A stretch of 55,260 nucleotides of DNA from Bacteroidales bacterium (lineage in GTDB: Bacteria; Bacteroidota; Bacteroidia; Bacteroidales; FEN-979): NCBI GenBank assembly GCA_017882335.1, contig JADGPR010000013.1, positions 1 to 55,260 of the forward strand, written 5' to 3'. A program made the position numbers and the translations under genes. Shown piece after piece: positions 36,682 through 45,284 of the stretch. The notes under the pieces were generated by a model, which saw only the letters and a list, made by a program, of their open reading frames with translations, did no database searches and had not been told where the DNA came from. Positions within the stretch are counted from its first letter, which is position 1. Every line of letters starts with the position of its first letter.

Positions 36682-38769
36682 TCACCTTTTCTTCTCGCTC
36701 AATTTCCTGTAAGCAATGTCCCGGTTGGAATATGCCATAGTATAATTCGGGTCAATTTCAATTGTAGAAGTATAATCATCTATTGCCTTGTCCCATTGCC
36801 TGAGGGTCCCATAAGCGATACCACGATTGTAATAGGTTCTGGCAGATTTCGGATCAATTTGGATTGAGATTGAGTAATCGGCTATTGCTTTGTCCCACTG
36901 TCCTAGATAATAGTAGGCATTGCCACGATTGTAATAGGCTGTTGCATATTGTGGGGAAAGCTCGAGTGTCTTGGAGAAATCTGTTATAGATTTGTCCCAC
37001 TGTTTAAGATTCCCATAAGCGATACCACGGTAGTTAAATGCGTCGGAATATTTCGGATCAATCTCTATCGCCTTGGATTGATCGGCAATCGATTTGTTCC
37101 ACTGTCCAATGTTACCGTATGCAATGCCACGGTTATAATAGGCTATGGTATATTTCGGGTCTAGCTCGATCGCCTTGGAGTCATCGGTTAATGCCTTTAC
37201 CCACTGCCCAAGATTACCATAAGCAATACCACGATTGGAATATGCCTTAGTGAAATTTGGGTCAATCTCAATTGCCTTTGAGTAATCGGCTATTGCCTTG
37301 TCCCACTGCCCGAGATTCCCGTAAGCAACACCACGGTTGATATAGGCATCTAAATCATTCGGGTAAACACCAATTGCTCTTGAATAATCGGCAATCGATT
37401 TATCCCACTGTCCAAGATAATCGTAAACCATGCCAAGGTTATAAAGTGATCTTGGTTTATTCGGAGATTTTGACACAACATCACTCCAAAGTGTAAGATC
37501 ATCCCTCCATACTTTATTCCTTTCATAGGTCAGATATGAATTTGAACCTATTATGATCACGAAGATAATAATTGCAATGTGTTTATATTTATTCCAGAGT
37601 AAAACGTATATGCCTGAGCTAAAGATCAGAAAAAACCCAAATGAAGGAAGATATGTTCGGTGTTCGAAAATCACATCCTTTATCGGAATGAAGCTCGATT
37701 CGATTGATAGCGTAAGAAAGAACCAGAAAATGCCAAAAGAAATGAACCTGTATCTTTTAAAAGAGAATATTGCCAGAATAATCAATGATATAAGTACTAC
37801 GAAACTTAGCAGGGTTCTTATCTCAAAAAAAGTATTTGAGATCGGGAAATCATAGTCTAAATTCTGATTTATTGGCAGGAACAAAAGCTGGATATATTTG
37901 ACAATGACACTGAACTGAGTGAAAAGATAATTAAGTGGGGTTACAGTATAGGTATTCATATATGACGGTGGGATCGATTTGAAAATGCTTAATGACAACC
38001 TTAAAGTAATGATAATGATTACACCTAAAAATGCTCCTATAAGCAGGATAACACGATAATCCTTAAAATTTATTGAAAGTTTCTTTGTCCTTAAAAAGAA
38101 TAATTCGAAGAGAACTATGGCAAAAGGAAGCGTGAAGGCATTTTCCTTTGTAAGCATAGCCAATCCAGCAGAAATCAATGAACTTGTAAACAGCAGGGTT
38201 TTAACTATATTTCCTTTGTTTGATAATCGGGCTTTAACATAAAGCACCAGAGAAAGGAGATAGAACATGGCAACCATGGAGGCAAGCCGTTGAACGATAT
38301 AGGTGACAGATTGTGTTGCAAGAGGGTGTGAAACAAAAAGTAAAGCTGTCAGAAAGGCTAAAACTTTTTTATTCCTGGCAATTGGTTGATTTTTCAGAAC
38401 TGGTGAAGAAAAGATCAGTAAGGTAAGCCACCAAACCAGGCAGGCATTGATAAGATGAATAATTAGGTTTACAAGATGCCAATACCATACATCAAGCTGG
38501 TTGAAATGGTAATTAAGTGCAAAGGTCAAAGTACCGACAGGACGAGATGGATAGTAGTTCCACCATGCTTTCACATCTGCTAAATTCCGAATCTTAATAT
38601 TATAAACAATACGGAGAAGATCGTCAAAATGGAATGAACAGTAAAACGAATTGGAATAAATTATGATTCCCAGTAGGAATATCAGAGACAGTCCAACCAC
38701 GTTGGAATATTTGTTTTTTTTTACCTGTTTTAGCGGTTTCTGATATTGCGAGCGATCATCCTTTTTCAT
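36682..38769 (-). CDS. GT-C-like membrane protein with C-terminal TPR repeats (TMTC-like)
   Basis: A 695-residue protein in two halves. Residues 1 to about 430 have roughly 10-12 hydrophobic helices and an early acidic pair (Asp49-Asp50 in CSFHFDDLLRI) in the first extracytoplasmic loop, where GT-C glycosyltransferases keep their catalytic acid. Residues about 450-695 hold seven full 34-residue TPR units and one partial, each with NRGIAYGNLGQWDKAI-like sequence. The same architecture occurs in eukaryotic TMTC O-mannosyltransferases. Transfer of a sugar from a lipid carrier is inferred, not shown. It starts with ATGA overlap to the methyltransferase gene. The TPR-coding DNA is itself a 102-bp tandem repeat. 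Confidence 0.8.
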   Translation of the reverse strand: MKKDDRSQYQKPLKQVKKNKYSNVVGLSLIFLLGIIIYSNSFYCSFHFDDLLRIVYNIKIRNLADVKAWWNYYPSRPVGTLTFALNYHFNQLDVWYWHLVNLIIHLINACLVWWLTLLIFSSPVLKNQPIARNKKVLAFLTALLFVSHPLATQSVTYIVQRLASMVAMFYLLSLVLYVKARLSNKGNIVKTLLFTSSLISAGLAMLTKENAFTLPFAIVLFELFFLRTKKLSINFKDYRVILLIGAFLGVIIIITLRLSLSIFKSIPPSYMNTYTVTPLNYLFTQFSVIVKYIQLLFLPINQNLDYDFPISNTFFEIRTLLSFVVLISLIILAIFSFKRYRFISFGIFWFFLTLSIESSFIPIKDVIFEHRTYLPSFGFFLIFSSGIYVLLWNKYKHIAIIIFVIIIGSNSYLTYERNKVWRDDLTLWSDVVSKSPNKPRSLYNLGMVYDYLGQWDKSIADYSRAIGVYPNDLDAYINRGVAYGNLGQWDKAIADYSKAIEIDPNFTKAYSNRGIAYGNLGQWVKALTDDSKAIELDPKYTIAYYNRGIAYGNIGQWNKSIADQSKAIEIDPKYSDAFNYRGIAYGNLKQWDKSITDFSKTLELSPQYATAYYNRGNAYYYLGQWDKAIADYSISIQIDPKSARTYYNRGIAYGTLRQWDKAIDDYTSTIEIDPNYTMAYSNRDIAYRKLSEKKR
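36720..37440 (-). repeat. 102-bp tandem coding repeats (TPR array)
   Basis: About seven units of 102 bases encode near-identical TPR motifs; words such as CCATAAGCGATACCACG recur with few changes. High DNA-level identity suggests recent expansion or gene conversion among units. Confidence 0.75.
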
Positions 38770-39509
38770 AATTTATTCCTGATAATCATGCAGGTACCAT
38801 CAATATCCGGCACCAGTACCAGGCATTCCGGGATATTCCGAATAAAATCATCCACAGCCCTTTTAATCCCTTCCCATTTATAATTATAATCATGAATGAA
38901 GATGATACCACCGGGCGAAAGCCGCGGATAGAAAAAATCCAGTGCAGCCTGCGTGGGCTGATACAGATCGGCATCCAGGTTTACCAGTGCAAAGATCTCA
39001 TTCCGGACCTGTTCCGCAGTTTCCGGAAAATAACCGGGATGCAGGATGATATTTTCATTTCCGGATATTTTTTTTAGCACCTCGGTAATATGGGTGTCTG
39101 AGAACCGGTCGGGTGTATAGGTGGCAGCTTCACCCGTCTCGTGTGCCAGGTCTCGAGGAGGAAAGCCGGTAAAGGTATCGAACAGGTGAAATTTACGCCC
39201 GGGATCCATATGATGAAGAACACTGGCACTGTCTCCTTTATATACACCCACCTCAGCAAATCCGCCGATGACGCTTTCCTTCTTAAGCCGTTCGACCTGG
39301 AACCACCAGTTGAAAAACCTGACCTTGTCAGGATAATGCTTTTCAACCTGCAACAGCTTTCTGCTTACCTGACCCGACTTTCGTGCATGTTCCCACTCCA
39401 CGGGCGAATACCCTTTTCCGAAAAAGAGGTCCCATGCATATCTGACAAGGAAAACCAGGATAACCAGGATAATGCCTAGATTGATCATCTGAAAAACAGG
39501 AATTTTCAT
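38766..39509 (-). CDS. TylF/MycF-type class I methyltransferase with N-terminal membrane anchor
   Basis: A 247-residue protein. Residues about 9-27 form a membrane helix (MINLGIILVILVFLVRYAW). The rest is a SAM-dependent methyltransferase of the TylF/MycF (macrocin O-methyltransferase) type: GFAEVGVYKGDSASVL, FDTFTGFPPRD, VNLDADLYQPTQAALDFF and GGIIFIHDYN, with the acidic metal-binding residues of the family. Relatives methylate sugar hydroxyls. A promoter (TTTG, 21 bases, TATGTTTG) lies just upstream, and its stop overlaps the start of the GT-C/TPR gene, so the pair probably modifies the same surface glycan. The substrate is not known. Confidence 0.88.
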   Translation of the reverse strand: MKIPVFQMINLGIILVILVFLVRYAWDLFFGKGYSPVEWEHARKSGQVSRKLLQVEKHYPDKVRFFNWWFQVERLKKESVIGGFAEVGVYKGDSASVLHHMDPGRKFHLFDTFTGFPPRDLAHETGEAATYTPDRFSDTHITEVLKKISGNENIILHPGYFPETAEQVRNEIFALVNLDADLYQPTQAALDFFYPRLSPGGIIFIHDYNYKWEGIKRAVDDFIRNIPECLVLVPDIDGTCMIIRNKL

Positions 39510-39529
39510 GAAGGAGTTCTATTATCCTA

Positions 39530-39562
39530 CAAACATACAGGATTTTTTCTGATACGTACAAA
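39530..39562 (-). promoter_or_regulatory. Promoter of the methyltransferase-TPR operon
   Basis: Minus-strand TTTG at 39559-39562, 21-base spacer and TATGTTTG at 39530-39537. The predicted start near 39523 gives a short leader to the ATG at 39509. Confidence 0.6.
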
Positions 39563-39596
39563 ATCAAAGAAGCGGGCAAATTCGTCATTTAATATG

Positions 39597-39838
39597 CTGC
39601 GACGAAAAAGACTTTTACTGCAAACCAGCCTGCCGGTAGGCAGGGACGCCAAGACGCAAAAAAATAGTATTGAAGTATTACCTTTTCAAGTTAAAGCCGA
39701 TAAAGGGTTAAATCTACCATGCCTCTCAAACGGGATAAATTGTAGAATGCCAAAAAAATTGATCTTGAACAATGACAAGTATCCTTAGTTTCAGGAAGGG
39801 ATGTTTGATTTTATAAGGTAATAACAAGAAAACTGAAA
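39597..39838. repeat. Non-coding gap with GC-rich palindrome and CGCAAAA words
   Basis: The gap upstream of the transposase holds no convincing gene. GCTGCGACG, ACTGCAAACC and GACGCAAAAA words resemble those at 5419 and 49706. A perfect 6-bp-stem palindrome CCTGCCGGTAGGCAGG lies at 39629-39644. The remainder to 39838 shows nothing recognisable. Confidence 0.45.
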
Positions 39839-39932
39839 GCTGCCACGAAGTGGCTAAAGATCAATAACCGTGGGCGGAGTCCACGGATAAAGGCAGACTA
39901 AAACCACAGCCCCGAAGGGGTTGAATAATTAA
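39839..39932 (+). repeat. REP-like module, upstream copy
   Basis: Three hairpins in order: GCCAC/GTGGC at 39842-39854, CCGTGG/CCACGG at 39868-39886 and CCCC/GGGG around GAA at 39910-39920, followed by TTGAATAATTAA. The same order of hairpins occurs downstream at 40530-40618. The transposase ATG lies a few bases after it. Confidence 0.75.
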
Positions 39933-39937
39933 CACAT

Positions 39938-40384
39938 ATGTCAAGTTACCGTCAGATTCTTTATCATTTGGTGTTCCGTACAAAAAATAGTCGGAAAACG
40001 ATTGTACCGGCCCATTCCAAAGAACTTTATGCCTATATTATGGGTATAATCAGAAACAAAAACAGCTTTCTTTACCGTATTAACGGAATGGAAGATCACC
40101 TGCATATTTTAAGTGATCTGCACCCTTCAATTGCTTTGGCTGATTATATGAGGGATATTAAAACATCATCTTCGATCTGGTTAAAACAATCAGGAAATTT
40201 TCCTGACTTTAACGGATGGGCAGAGGGATATGCAGCACTTACATATGGTTGGAAGGATAAGGAGATGATTGCTAACTACATTAAAAATCAACCTGAACAT
40301 CACAAGAAAGAATCGTTTGAAAATGAATTAAGGAGATTACTTGAAGAAAATGGAATCGAGGTGGATGAAAGGTATTTTCCATAG
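39938..40384 (+). CDS. REP-associated tyrosine transposase (IS200/IS605-like, RAYT)
   Basis: A 148-residue Y1-type single-strand DNA transposase. The HUH-like metal site is HLH at 54-56 and the probable catalytic tyrosine is Tyr114 in IANYIKNQ, with Gln118 following. LVFRTKN near the N terminus and GYAALTYG are typical. It is flanked by multi-hairpin modules (39839-39932 and 40391-40618), the hallmark of RAYT proteins, which are thought to spread or maintain REP sequences, usually as single-copy genes. The reading frame is intact. It is the only clear mobile-element gene in the window. Confidence 0.88.
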   Translation: MSSYRQILYHLVFRTKNSRKTIVPAHSKELYAYIMGIIRNKNSFLYRINGMEDHLHILSDLHPSIALADYMRDIKTSSSIWLKQSGNFPDFNGWAEGYAALTYGWKDKEMIANYIKNQPEHHKKESFENELRRLLEENGIEVDERYFP

Positions 40385-40390
40385 AGAGGA

Positions 40391-40490
40391 GATTCAGCCC
40401 CTTCAAGGCTGGTACCGCGGCCACATTCACTACCATGAGCGATGCTCATGGTTATTTAGATCTAGCTCCTTCAGAGCATGAATCAATAAC
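40391..40490 (-). repeat. REP-like module, diverged inverted copy
   Basis: Read on the minus strand it has the same order as the other copies: GCTC/GAGC hairpin (about 40466-40478), a perfect 8-bp inverted repeat CCATGAGC/GCTCATGG (40433-40451), then AGCC(TTGAAG)GGGCT (40395-40410). Sequence is diverged but the hairpin order is kept. Confidence 0.55.
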
Positions 40491-40511
40491 CTTAGGCTCC
40501 ACCAAAGTTAT

Positions 40512-40618
40512 AAGGCAGACTAAAACCGCAGCCACGAAATGGCTAAATATCAATAACCGTGGGTGAAGCCCACGGCTGAAGCCAGTATAAAACCACAGCC
40601 CTGAAGGGGCAGAATAAT
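40512..40618 (+). repeat. REP-like module, downstream copy
   Basis: Hairpins AGCCA/TGGCT (40530-40544), a perfect 7-bp stem CCGTGGG/CCCACGG (40557-40575) and GCCC/GGGC (40598-40610), then AGAATAATTG. Words between hairpins (TCAATAACCG, AAACCACAGCCC) match the upstream copy. Loop bases are GAA or TGAAG throughout. Confidence 0.75.
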
Positions 40619-40727
40619 TGATTAAAAAAATATACCAGTCGCCGCATAAGTAGCCTTGGCTGGTGCCATCGAACGAAGTTTCTGTAAATAACTTATCCAC
40701 AATTTAAATTCCAATCCCTCTAAATCG

Positions 40728-40735
40728 TACTTTTG
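40728..40735 (+). promoter_or_regulatory. Probable promoter of the UvrD-type helicase gene
   Basis: TACTTTTG matches TAnnTTTG and lies 20 bases before the GTG start; a TTTA about 21 bases upstream could be the -33 element. Confidence 0.5.
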
Positions 40736-40754
40736 GCGCCTGGTAAAATATACC

Positions 40755-43100
40755 GTGATAGATATTCTGAAAGATCTGAATGAAAAACAGCGTAAAGCTG
40801 TTGAATGTACTGCCGGGCCCTCACTTGTAATTGCCGGTGCAGGTTCAGGGAAGACCCGTGTGCTGACATACCGGGTCGCGCATCTGCTGAACCTGGGTGT
40901 GGATTCATTCAATATCCTCGCACTCACTTTTACCAACAAGGCTGCACGGGAGATGAAGAATCGCATCATTGAATTGGTGGGCAGCTCCGATGCAAAGAAT
41001 GTCTGGATGGGAACATTTCATTCCATTTTTGCAAGGGTCCTGCGCATCGACGGCCATCGCCTGGGGTACCCGTCCAACTTCACCATTTATGATACTGAAG
41101 ATTCCAAAAGGGTGATCCGTTCCCTAATCAAGGACAATAATCTTGATGATAAGCTATATGCCCCCGGATATATACTTCATCGCATCTCCGCCGCAAAAAC
41201 CAGCTTGATCTCTGCCCTTGAATACAATGAATCACCTGAACTGAGAGAATACGATTCCAGCTCCGGAAAGCCCTTTACCGGGCAACTTTACGTCCAGTAT
41301 CAGTCGCGCCTGGTCAGGGCTTCTGCCATGGATTTCGACGACCTGCTGTTCAACATGAACATCCTGTTGCGCGATTTCCCGGATGTGCTTTACAAGTATC
41401 AGCAAAAATTTCATTATATCCTCGTGGATGAATACCAGGATACAAATTATGCGCAGTACCTCATTGTAAAGATGCTGGCAGCCAACAATGAAAATATCTG
41501 TGTGGTCGGGGATGATGCCCAGAGTATCTATGCCTTCCGTGGCGCCAATATCCAGAATATTCTCAATTTTAAAAGCGATTACCCAGACCTGAAGATATTC
41601 AAGCTGGAACAAAACTACCGGTCAACCAAAACCATAGTAGCCGCTGCAAACAGCCTTATCCTCAACAACAAGCAGCAGATCTTCAAGGAAATATGGACAG
41701 ATAACGCAGAAGGTTCAAAGATCACCCTTATCCGTTCTTCGACCGATGGCGAAGAGAGTAACCTGGTTGCCCAGTCCATCTTTGAAAACAAGATGAACAA
41801 CCAACTTGCCAATACGGCTTTTGCCATCCTCTACCGTACAAATGCCCAATCAAGATCACTGGAGGATGCCCTGCGGAGAATGAATATTCCCTGCCGCATT
41901 TACGGGGGCCAATCATTCTACCAGCGAAAGGAAATCAAAGACATGCTTGCTTATTTCCGGCTGGTCGTCAATCCGAAAGATGAAGATGCACTGCTCCGGG
42001 TCATCAATTATCCTGCCCGCGGAATCGGAAAAACAACGGTAGAGAAACTGATCGTGGCCTCGGATGAGTATAAAAAGAGTATTTATGAAATTTTGGAAGA
42101 TCCTGCCTCCTACCCTGTTCACCTTACCGAAGGCACCTCAGCTAAACTGACTTCTTTCATCACCATGATTCGCAGTTTTTCCGTGCTGCTGAAAACAAAA
42201 CCGGCATTCGACCTGGCAAAACATATTGCCACTTCGAGTGGTTTATTGAAAGAGATGTACGAAGATAAAACCCCGGAGGGAGTCAGCAGGTATGAAAATA
42301 TAGAGGAACTACTAAACGCCATCAAAGAATTTACTGAAATGAAAGTCACCCCGGCCATTAAACCCATACCTGATCCCGGCTTGCCATCTGATGAAAGTAC
42401 TCCTCAACCTCCTGACGAAACCGAGCCAAGGACCCTCGACCGCTTCATGCAGGACATTGCCCTTCTGACAGACCAGGATACCAAAGACAGTGAAAACCAG
42501 GACCGTGTAACCCTGATGACCATTCATGCTGCTAAAGGATTGGAATTCCCGTTTGTATATGTTGTCGGCTTGGAAGAGAATCTTTTTCCTTCGATCCAGT
42601 CAATGTCGTCCAGGGCCGACCTGGAAGAAGAGCGGAGGTTGTTTTATGTTGCCATTACACGGGCACAGCAAAAACTGACGGTTAGTTACGCTGAAAACCG
42701 CTACCGGTGGGGAAACCTGACATCCAACGGACCCAGCCGTTTTCTTCAGGAAATTCCGGAAAAACACATCGACTATCCGCAGAAACCGATGGGACGGCAG
42801 GCAAGTTTTCTTACCGATGATAATTTCTCGGGCATCCTTGCCGGGAAAGGACCAGTTAAACAAAAACCGGTAAACCTGAAAAATTTCCATAAACTCAACC
42901 ACCTGCCCTCCGGGCCGGCACCGGCGGGCTCTTCCGGCGATGATATCCAGATCGGGATGGAAGTGGAACACGAACGTTTTGGGAAAGGGAAAGTGATCAG
43001 CCTCGAAGGAACGGGCGCCAATACAAAAGCAACGGTTTTCTTTCCCGGTATTGGCCAGAAACAGCTCCTGCTTCGTTTTGCCCACCTGAAAATTGTATAA
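40755..43100 (+). CDS. uvrD: UvrD/PcrA-type superfamily 1 DNA helicase
   Basis: A 781-residue ATP-dependent 3'-5' helicase. Motifs in order: Q-motif LNEKQRKAV (8-16), Walker A AGAGSGKTR (27-35), DEYQDT (225-230), GDDAQSIYAFRGA, LEQNYRST, TIHAAKGLEF and VAITRAQQKLTVSYA. The last 50 residues form a Tudor-like domain (VEHERFGKGKVI) typical of PcrA/UvrD, which in related proteins contacts RNA polymerase. It acts in nucleotide excision and mismatch repair and in removing blocked polymerases. It starts with GTG. The symbol is by family; PcrA would be equally apt. Confidence 0.95.
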   Translation: MIDILKDLNEKQRKAVECTAGPSLVIAGAGSGKTRVLTYRVAHLLNLGVDSFNILALTFTNKAAREMKNRIIELVGSSDAKNVWMGTFHSIFARVLRIDGHRLGYPSNFTIYDTEDSKRVIRSLIKDNNLDDKLYAPGYILHRISAAKTSLISALEYNESPELREYDSSSGKPFTGQLYVQYQSRLVRASAMDFDDLLFNMNILLRDFPDVLYKYQQKFHYILVDEYQDTNYAQYLIVKMLAANNENICVVGDDAQSIYAFRGANIQNILNFKSDYPDLKIFKLEQNYRSTKTIVAAANSLILNNKQQIFKEIWTDNAEGSKITLIRSSTDGEESNLVAQSIFENKMNNQLANTAFAILYRTNAQSRSLEDALRRMNIPCRIYGGQSFYQRKEIKDMLAYFRLVVNPKDEDALLRVINYPARGIGKTTVEKLIVASDEYKKSIYEILEDPASYPVHLTEGTSAKLTSFITMIRSFSVLLKTKPAFDLAKHIATSSGLLKEMYEDKTPEGVSRYENIEELLNAIKEFTEMKVTPAIKPIPDPGLPSDESTPQPPDETEPRTLDRFMQDIALLTDQDTKDSENQDRVTLMTIHAAKGLEFPFVYVVGLEENLFPSIQSMSSRADLEEERRLFYVAITRAQQKLTVSYAENRYRWGNLTSNGPSRFLQEIPEKHIDYPQKPMGRQASFLTDDNFSGILAGKGPVKQKPVNLKNFHKLNHLPSGPAPAGSSGDDIQIGMEVEHERFGKGKVISLEGTGANTKATVFFPGIGQKQLLLRFAHLKIV

Positions 43101-43153
43101 TCCATCATTTCTATTTCTTTCCAGCCCTTTCTTCTTAGCTGGAAGGAAAATTA

Positions 43154-43213
43154 ACTCACCAGCTCACCAACTCGCCAACTAACTTGTCCGCTTGTCCGCC
43201 TGTCCGCTATTAA
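43154..43213 (-). repeat. Three 8-bp units in reverse orientation, followed by CTTGTCCGC words
   Basis: On the minus strand 43154-43177 reads TGGCGAGT, TGGTGAGC, TGGTGAGT. It is followed on the plus strand by three CTTGTCCGC/CCTGTCCGC words (43183-43209). This array lies between uvrD and the DUF4290 gene. Confidence 0.7.
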
Positions 43214-43224
43214 ACATTTATACC

Positions 43225-43232
43225 TATCTTTG
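43225..43232 (+). promoter_or_regulatory. Promoter of the DUF4290-murA operon
   Basis: TATCTTTG matches TAnnTTTG. Transcription would start near 43239, so the ATG at 43238 is too early and the ATG at 43250 or 43256 is more likely the start of the DUF4290 gene. Confidence 0.5.
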
Positions 43233-43255
43233 CAAAAATGCAAAAGTCAATGAAT

Positions 43256-43885
43256 ATGGAATACAACACCACCCGTAAACCCCTGATCATACCGGAATAT
43301 GGCCGGAACATCCAGGAGATGATACAGTATGCCTGTACGATCGAAGACAGGGATCAACGCCTTAAAGCAGCCAAGATCATTATCAACGTAATGGCCCAGA
43401 TGCACCCCCAGACAAAGGATTCAGTAGATTACAAACACAAACTCTGGGACCATCTTTATATCATCTCCGATTTTAAGATCGATGTGGACGCTCCTTACCC
43501 TCCCCCGCCTCCCCTCAACATCAGTACAAAACCCGAAAGGATCTCTTATCACGACAAAGAAATTGAATTCAAGCACTACGGGAAGAATATTGCCATGATC
43601 ATTGAAAAGGCTACGGCATACCCGGATGGGCCTGAAAAGGATGCACTGGTAAAGACCATCGCGATCCACCTGAAAAAATCCTACCTGAACTGGAACCGCG
43701 ATTCGGTTTCGGATGACCTGATTGAAGAACACCTGAAGATTTTGTCTAAAGGGCAACTTAAGCTAAATGAAGACATCAAGCTTACAACCACGAGCGATCT
43801 TCTTGCCCGCAATAAACCACGTAAACCATTCCGGCAGAAAAATACGGGCAACAATAACCAAAGGGGCAGAAAAAAACCACAATGA
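43256..43885 (+). CDS. DUF4290 domain-containing protein
   Basis: A 209-residue protein of the DUF4290 family, found in Bacteroidota. The N terminus MEYNTTRKPLIIPEYGRNIQ is the family's most conserved part. The C terminus is basic and rich in Asn, Gln and Arg (RKPFRQKNTGNNNQRGRKKPQ in parts), suggesting nucleic-acid or rRNA contact, though this is inference. Starts at 43238 and 43250 are open alternatives; I prefer 43256 because of the promoter position. Its last codons overlap murA (ATGA), so the two are translationally coupled. Function unknown. Confidence 0.88.
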   Translation: MEYNTTRKPLIIPEYGRNIQEMIQYACTIEDRDQRLKAAKIIINVMAQMHPQTKDSVDYKHKLWDHLYIISDFKIDVDAPYPPPPPLNISTKPERISYHDKEIEFKHYGKNIAMIIEKATAYPDGPEKDALVKTIAIHLKKSYLNWNRDSVSDDLIEEHLKILSKGQLKLNEDIKLTTTSDLLARNKPRKPFRQKNTGNNNQRGRKKPQ

Positions 43886-45186
43886 GTTCCTTCAAGATTT
43901 CAGGGGGAAAACAATTAACGGGAGAAATCGTTCCCCAGGGAGCCAAGAATGAGGCTTTACAGGTTATATGCGCCTGCCTTCTGACCAATGAAAAGGTCAC
44001 AATCCACAATGTTCCTGCGATCAGGGATGTCGTTAAACTGATGGAATTGCTGAAATCCATCGGCGTAAAAATCAAGCCTTCCGGCAATTCTTCTTACACT
44101 TTTGAAGCAGCAGATATTAACCTGGATTACCTTAACACAACAGATTTTAAAGAAAAAGTCGGCGCCCTGCGTGGGTCCATCATGATCCTCGGGCCCCTGC
44201 TCGCGCGGTTTGGCCGGGGTATCGTTTATGCGCCCGGAGGTGACAAGATCGGACGCCGGCGCCTGGATACACATTTTTTCGGCCTCCAGAAACTGGGTGC
44301 AGAGTTCAATTACGACTTTACAAATCAGCTGTTCACCGTATCTGCAACAGAGCTGAAAGGCAATTATATGCTGCTGGATGAGGCTTCGGTTACCGGTACG
44401 GCCAACATTGTCATGGCTGCTGTTCTTGCAAAGGGACCCACTACCATTTTCAATGCAGCCTGCGAACCCTACCTTTTTCAGCTTTGCAACATGCTTTCAA
44501 GGATGGGTGCGAAGATCCAGGGGATAGGATCCAACCTGCTTACCATTGAAGGAGTCACCAGTCTCAAGGGTTGTGAACACACGCTCCTCTCCGACATGAT
44601 CGAAGTAGGCAGTTTTATTGGTCTTGCTGCAATGACACGTTCAGCGATTACCATCAAGAATGTGAACTACCAGCAACTGGGGCTGATTCCGGATGTGTTC
44701 CGCAGGTTGGGTATTGATATTATCCGGCAGGGCGATGACATCTTCATTCCACAGAAAGACGTTTACGAACTGGAAACATTCATGGACGGGTCTATAATGA
44801 CCATTGCCGATGCACCCTGGCCGGGTTTTACCCCCGACCTGATCAGTATTGTGCTGGTTGTGGCAACCCAGGCACGAGGCAGTGTGCTGATCCACCAGAA
44901 AATGTTTGAAAGCCGCCTTTTCTTTGTCGACAAACTGATCGACATGGGAGCCAAAATCATCCTTTGCGATCCTCACCGGGCCACCGTGATCGGTCTCGAC
45001 CGGCAATACCCTTTACGTGGCCTCCGCATGTCCTCACCTGACATCCGTGCCGGTGTGGCTTTGCTCATCGCCGCTCTTTCGGCCGAAGGTATTAGCATCA
45101 TCGACAACATCGAACAGATCGACCGGGGCTACCAGGAAATCGACATCCGCCTGAGAAACCTCGGGGCAGATATCCAGCGTATCTGA
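43882..45186 (+). CDS. murA: UDP-N-acetylglucosamine 1-carboxyvinyltransferase
   Basis: A 434-residue MurA, the first committed step of peptidoglycan synthesis (enolpyruvyl transfer from PEP to UDP-GlcNAc). GAKNEALQV (20-28) holds the conserved Lys22-Asn23. In the active-site loop the usual catalytic Cys is replaced by Asp121 (YAPGGDKIGRRRLD). Cys-to-Asp at this position keeps activity but prevents fosfomycin from alkylating the enzyme, so intrinsic fosfomycin resistance is expected. The gene overlaps the DUF4290 gene by 4 bases and ends with a strong terminator. Confidence 0.95.
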   Translation: MSSFKISGGKQLTGEIVPQGAKNEALQVICACLLTNEKVTIHNVPAIRDVVKLMELLKSIGVKIKPSGNSSYTFEAADINLDYLNTTDFKEKVGALRGSIMILGPLLARFGRGIVYAPGGDKIGRRRLDTHFFGLQKLGAEFNYDFTNQLFTVSATELKGNYMLLDEASVTGTANIVMAAVLAKGPTTIFNAACEPYLFQLCNMLSRMGAKIQGIGSNLLTIEGVTSLKGCEHTLLSDMIEVGSFIGLAAMTRSAITIKNVNYQQLGLIPDVFRRLGIDIIRQGDDIFIPQKDVYELETFMDGSIMTIADAPWPGFTPDLISIVLVVATQARGSVLIHQKMFESRLFFVDKLIDMGAKIILCDPHRATVIGLDRQYPLRGLRMSSPDIRAGVALLIAALSAEGISIIDNIEQIDRGYQEIDIRLRNLGADIQRI

Positions 45187-45187
45187 T

Positions 45188-45226
45188 CCTGCCATTTTGT
45201 CCTGAAACTCCGATGGCAGGTTTTTT
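45188..45226 (+). terminator. Intrinsic terminator of murA
   Basis: CCTGCCAT (45188-45195) and ATGGCAGG (45213-45220) form a perfect 8-bp stem followed by six T. It begins one base after the murA stop codon. Confidence 0.85.
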
Positions 45227-45284
45227 GATAGGACACACCCAATCAGAAAATAATAGATTTTTGAAGTTGAAGAAACCATAACCG

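Noticed and set aside
39594-39788. 64-residue plus-strand frame before the transposase
   Set aside because: It runs through the CGCAAAA repeat words and a GC-rich palindrome; codon use and sequence look non-coding.
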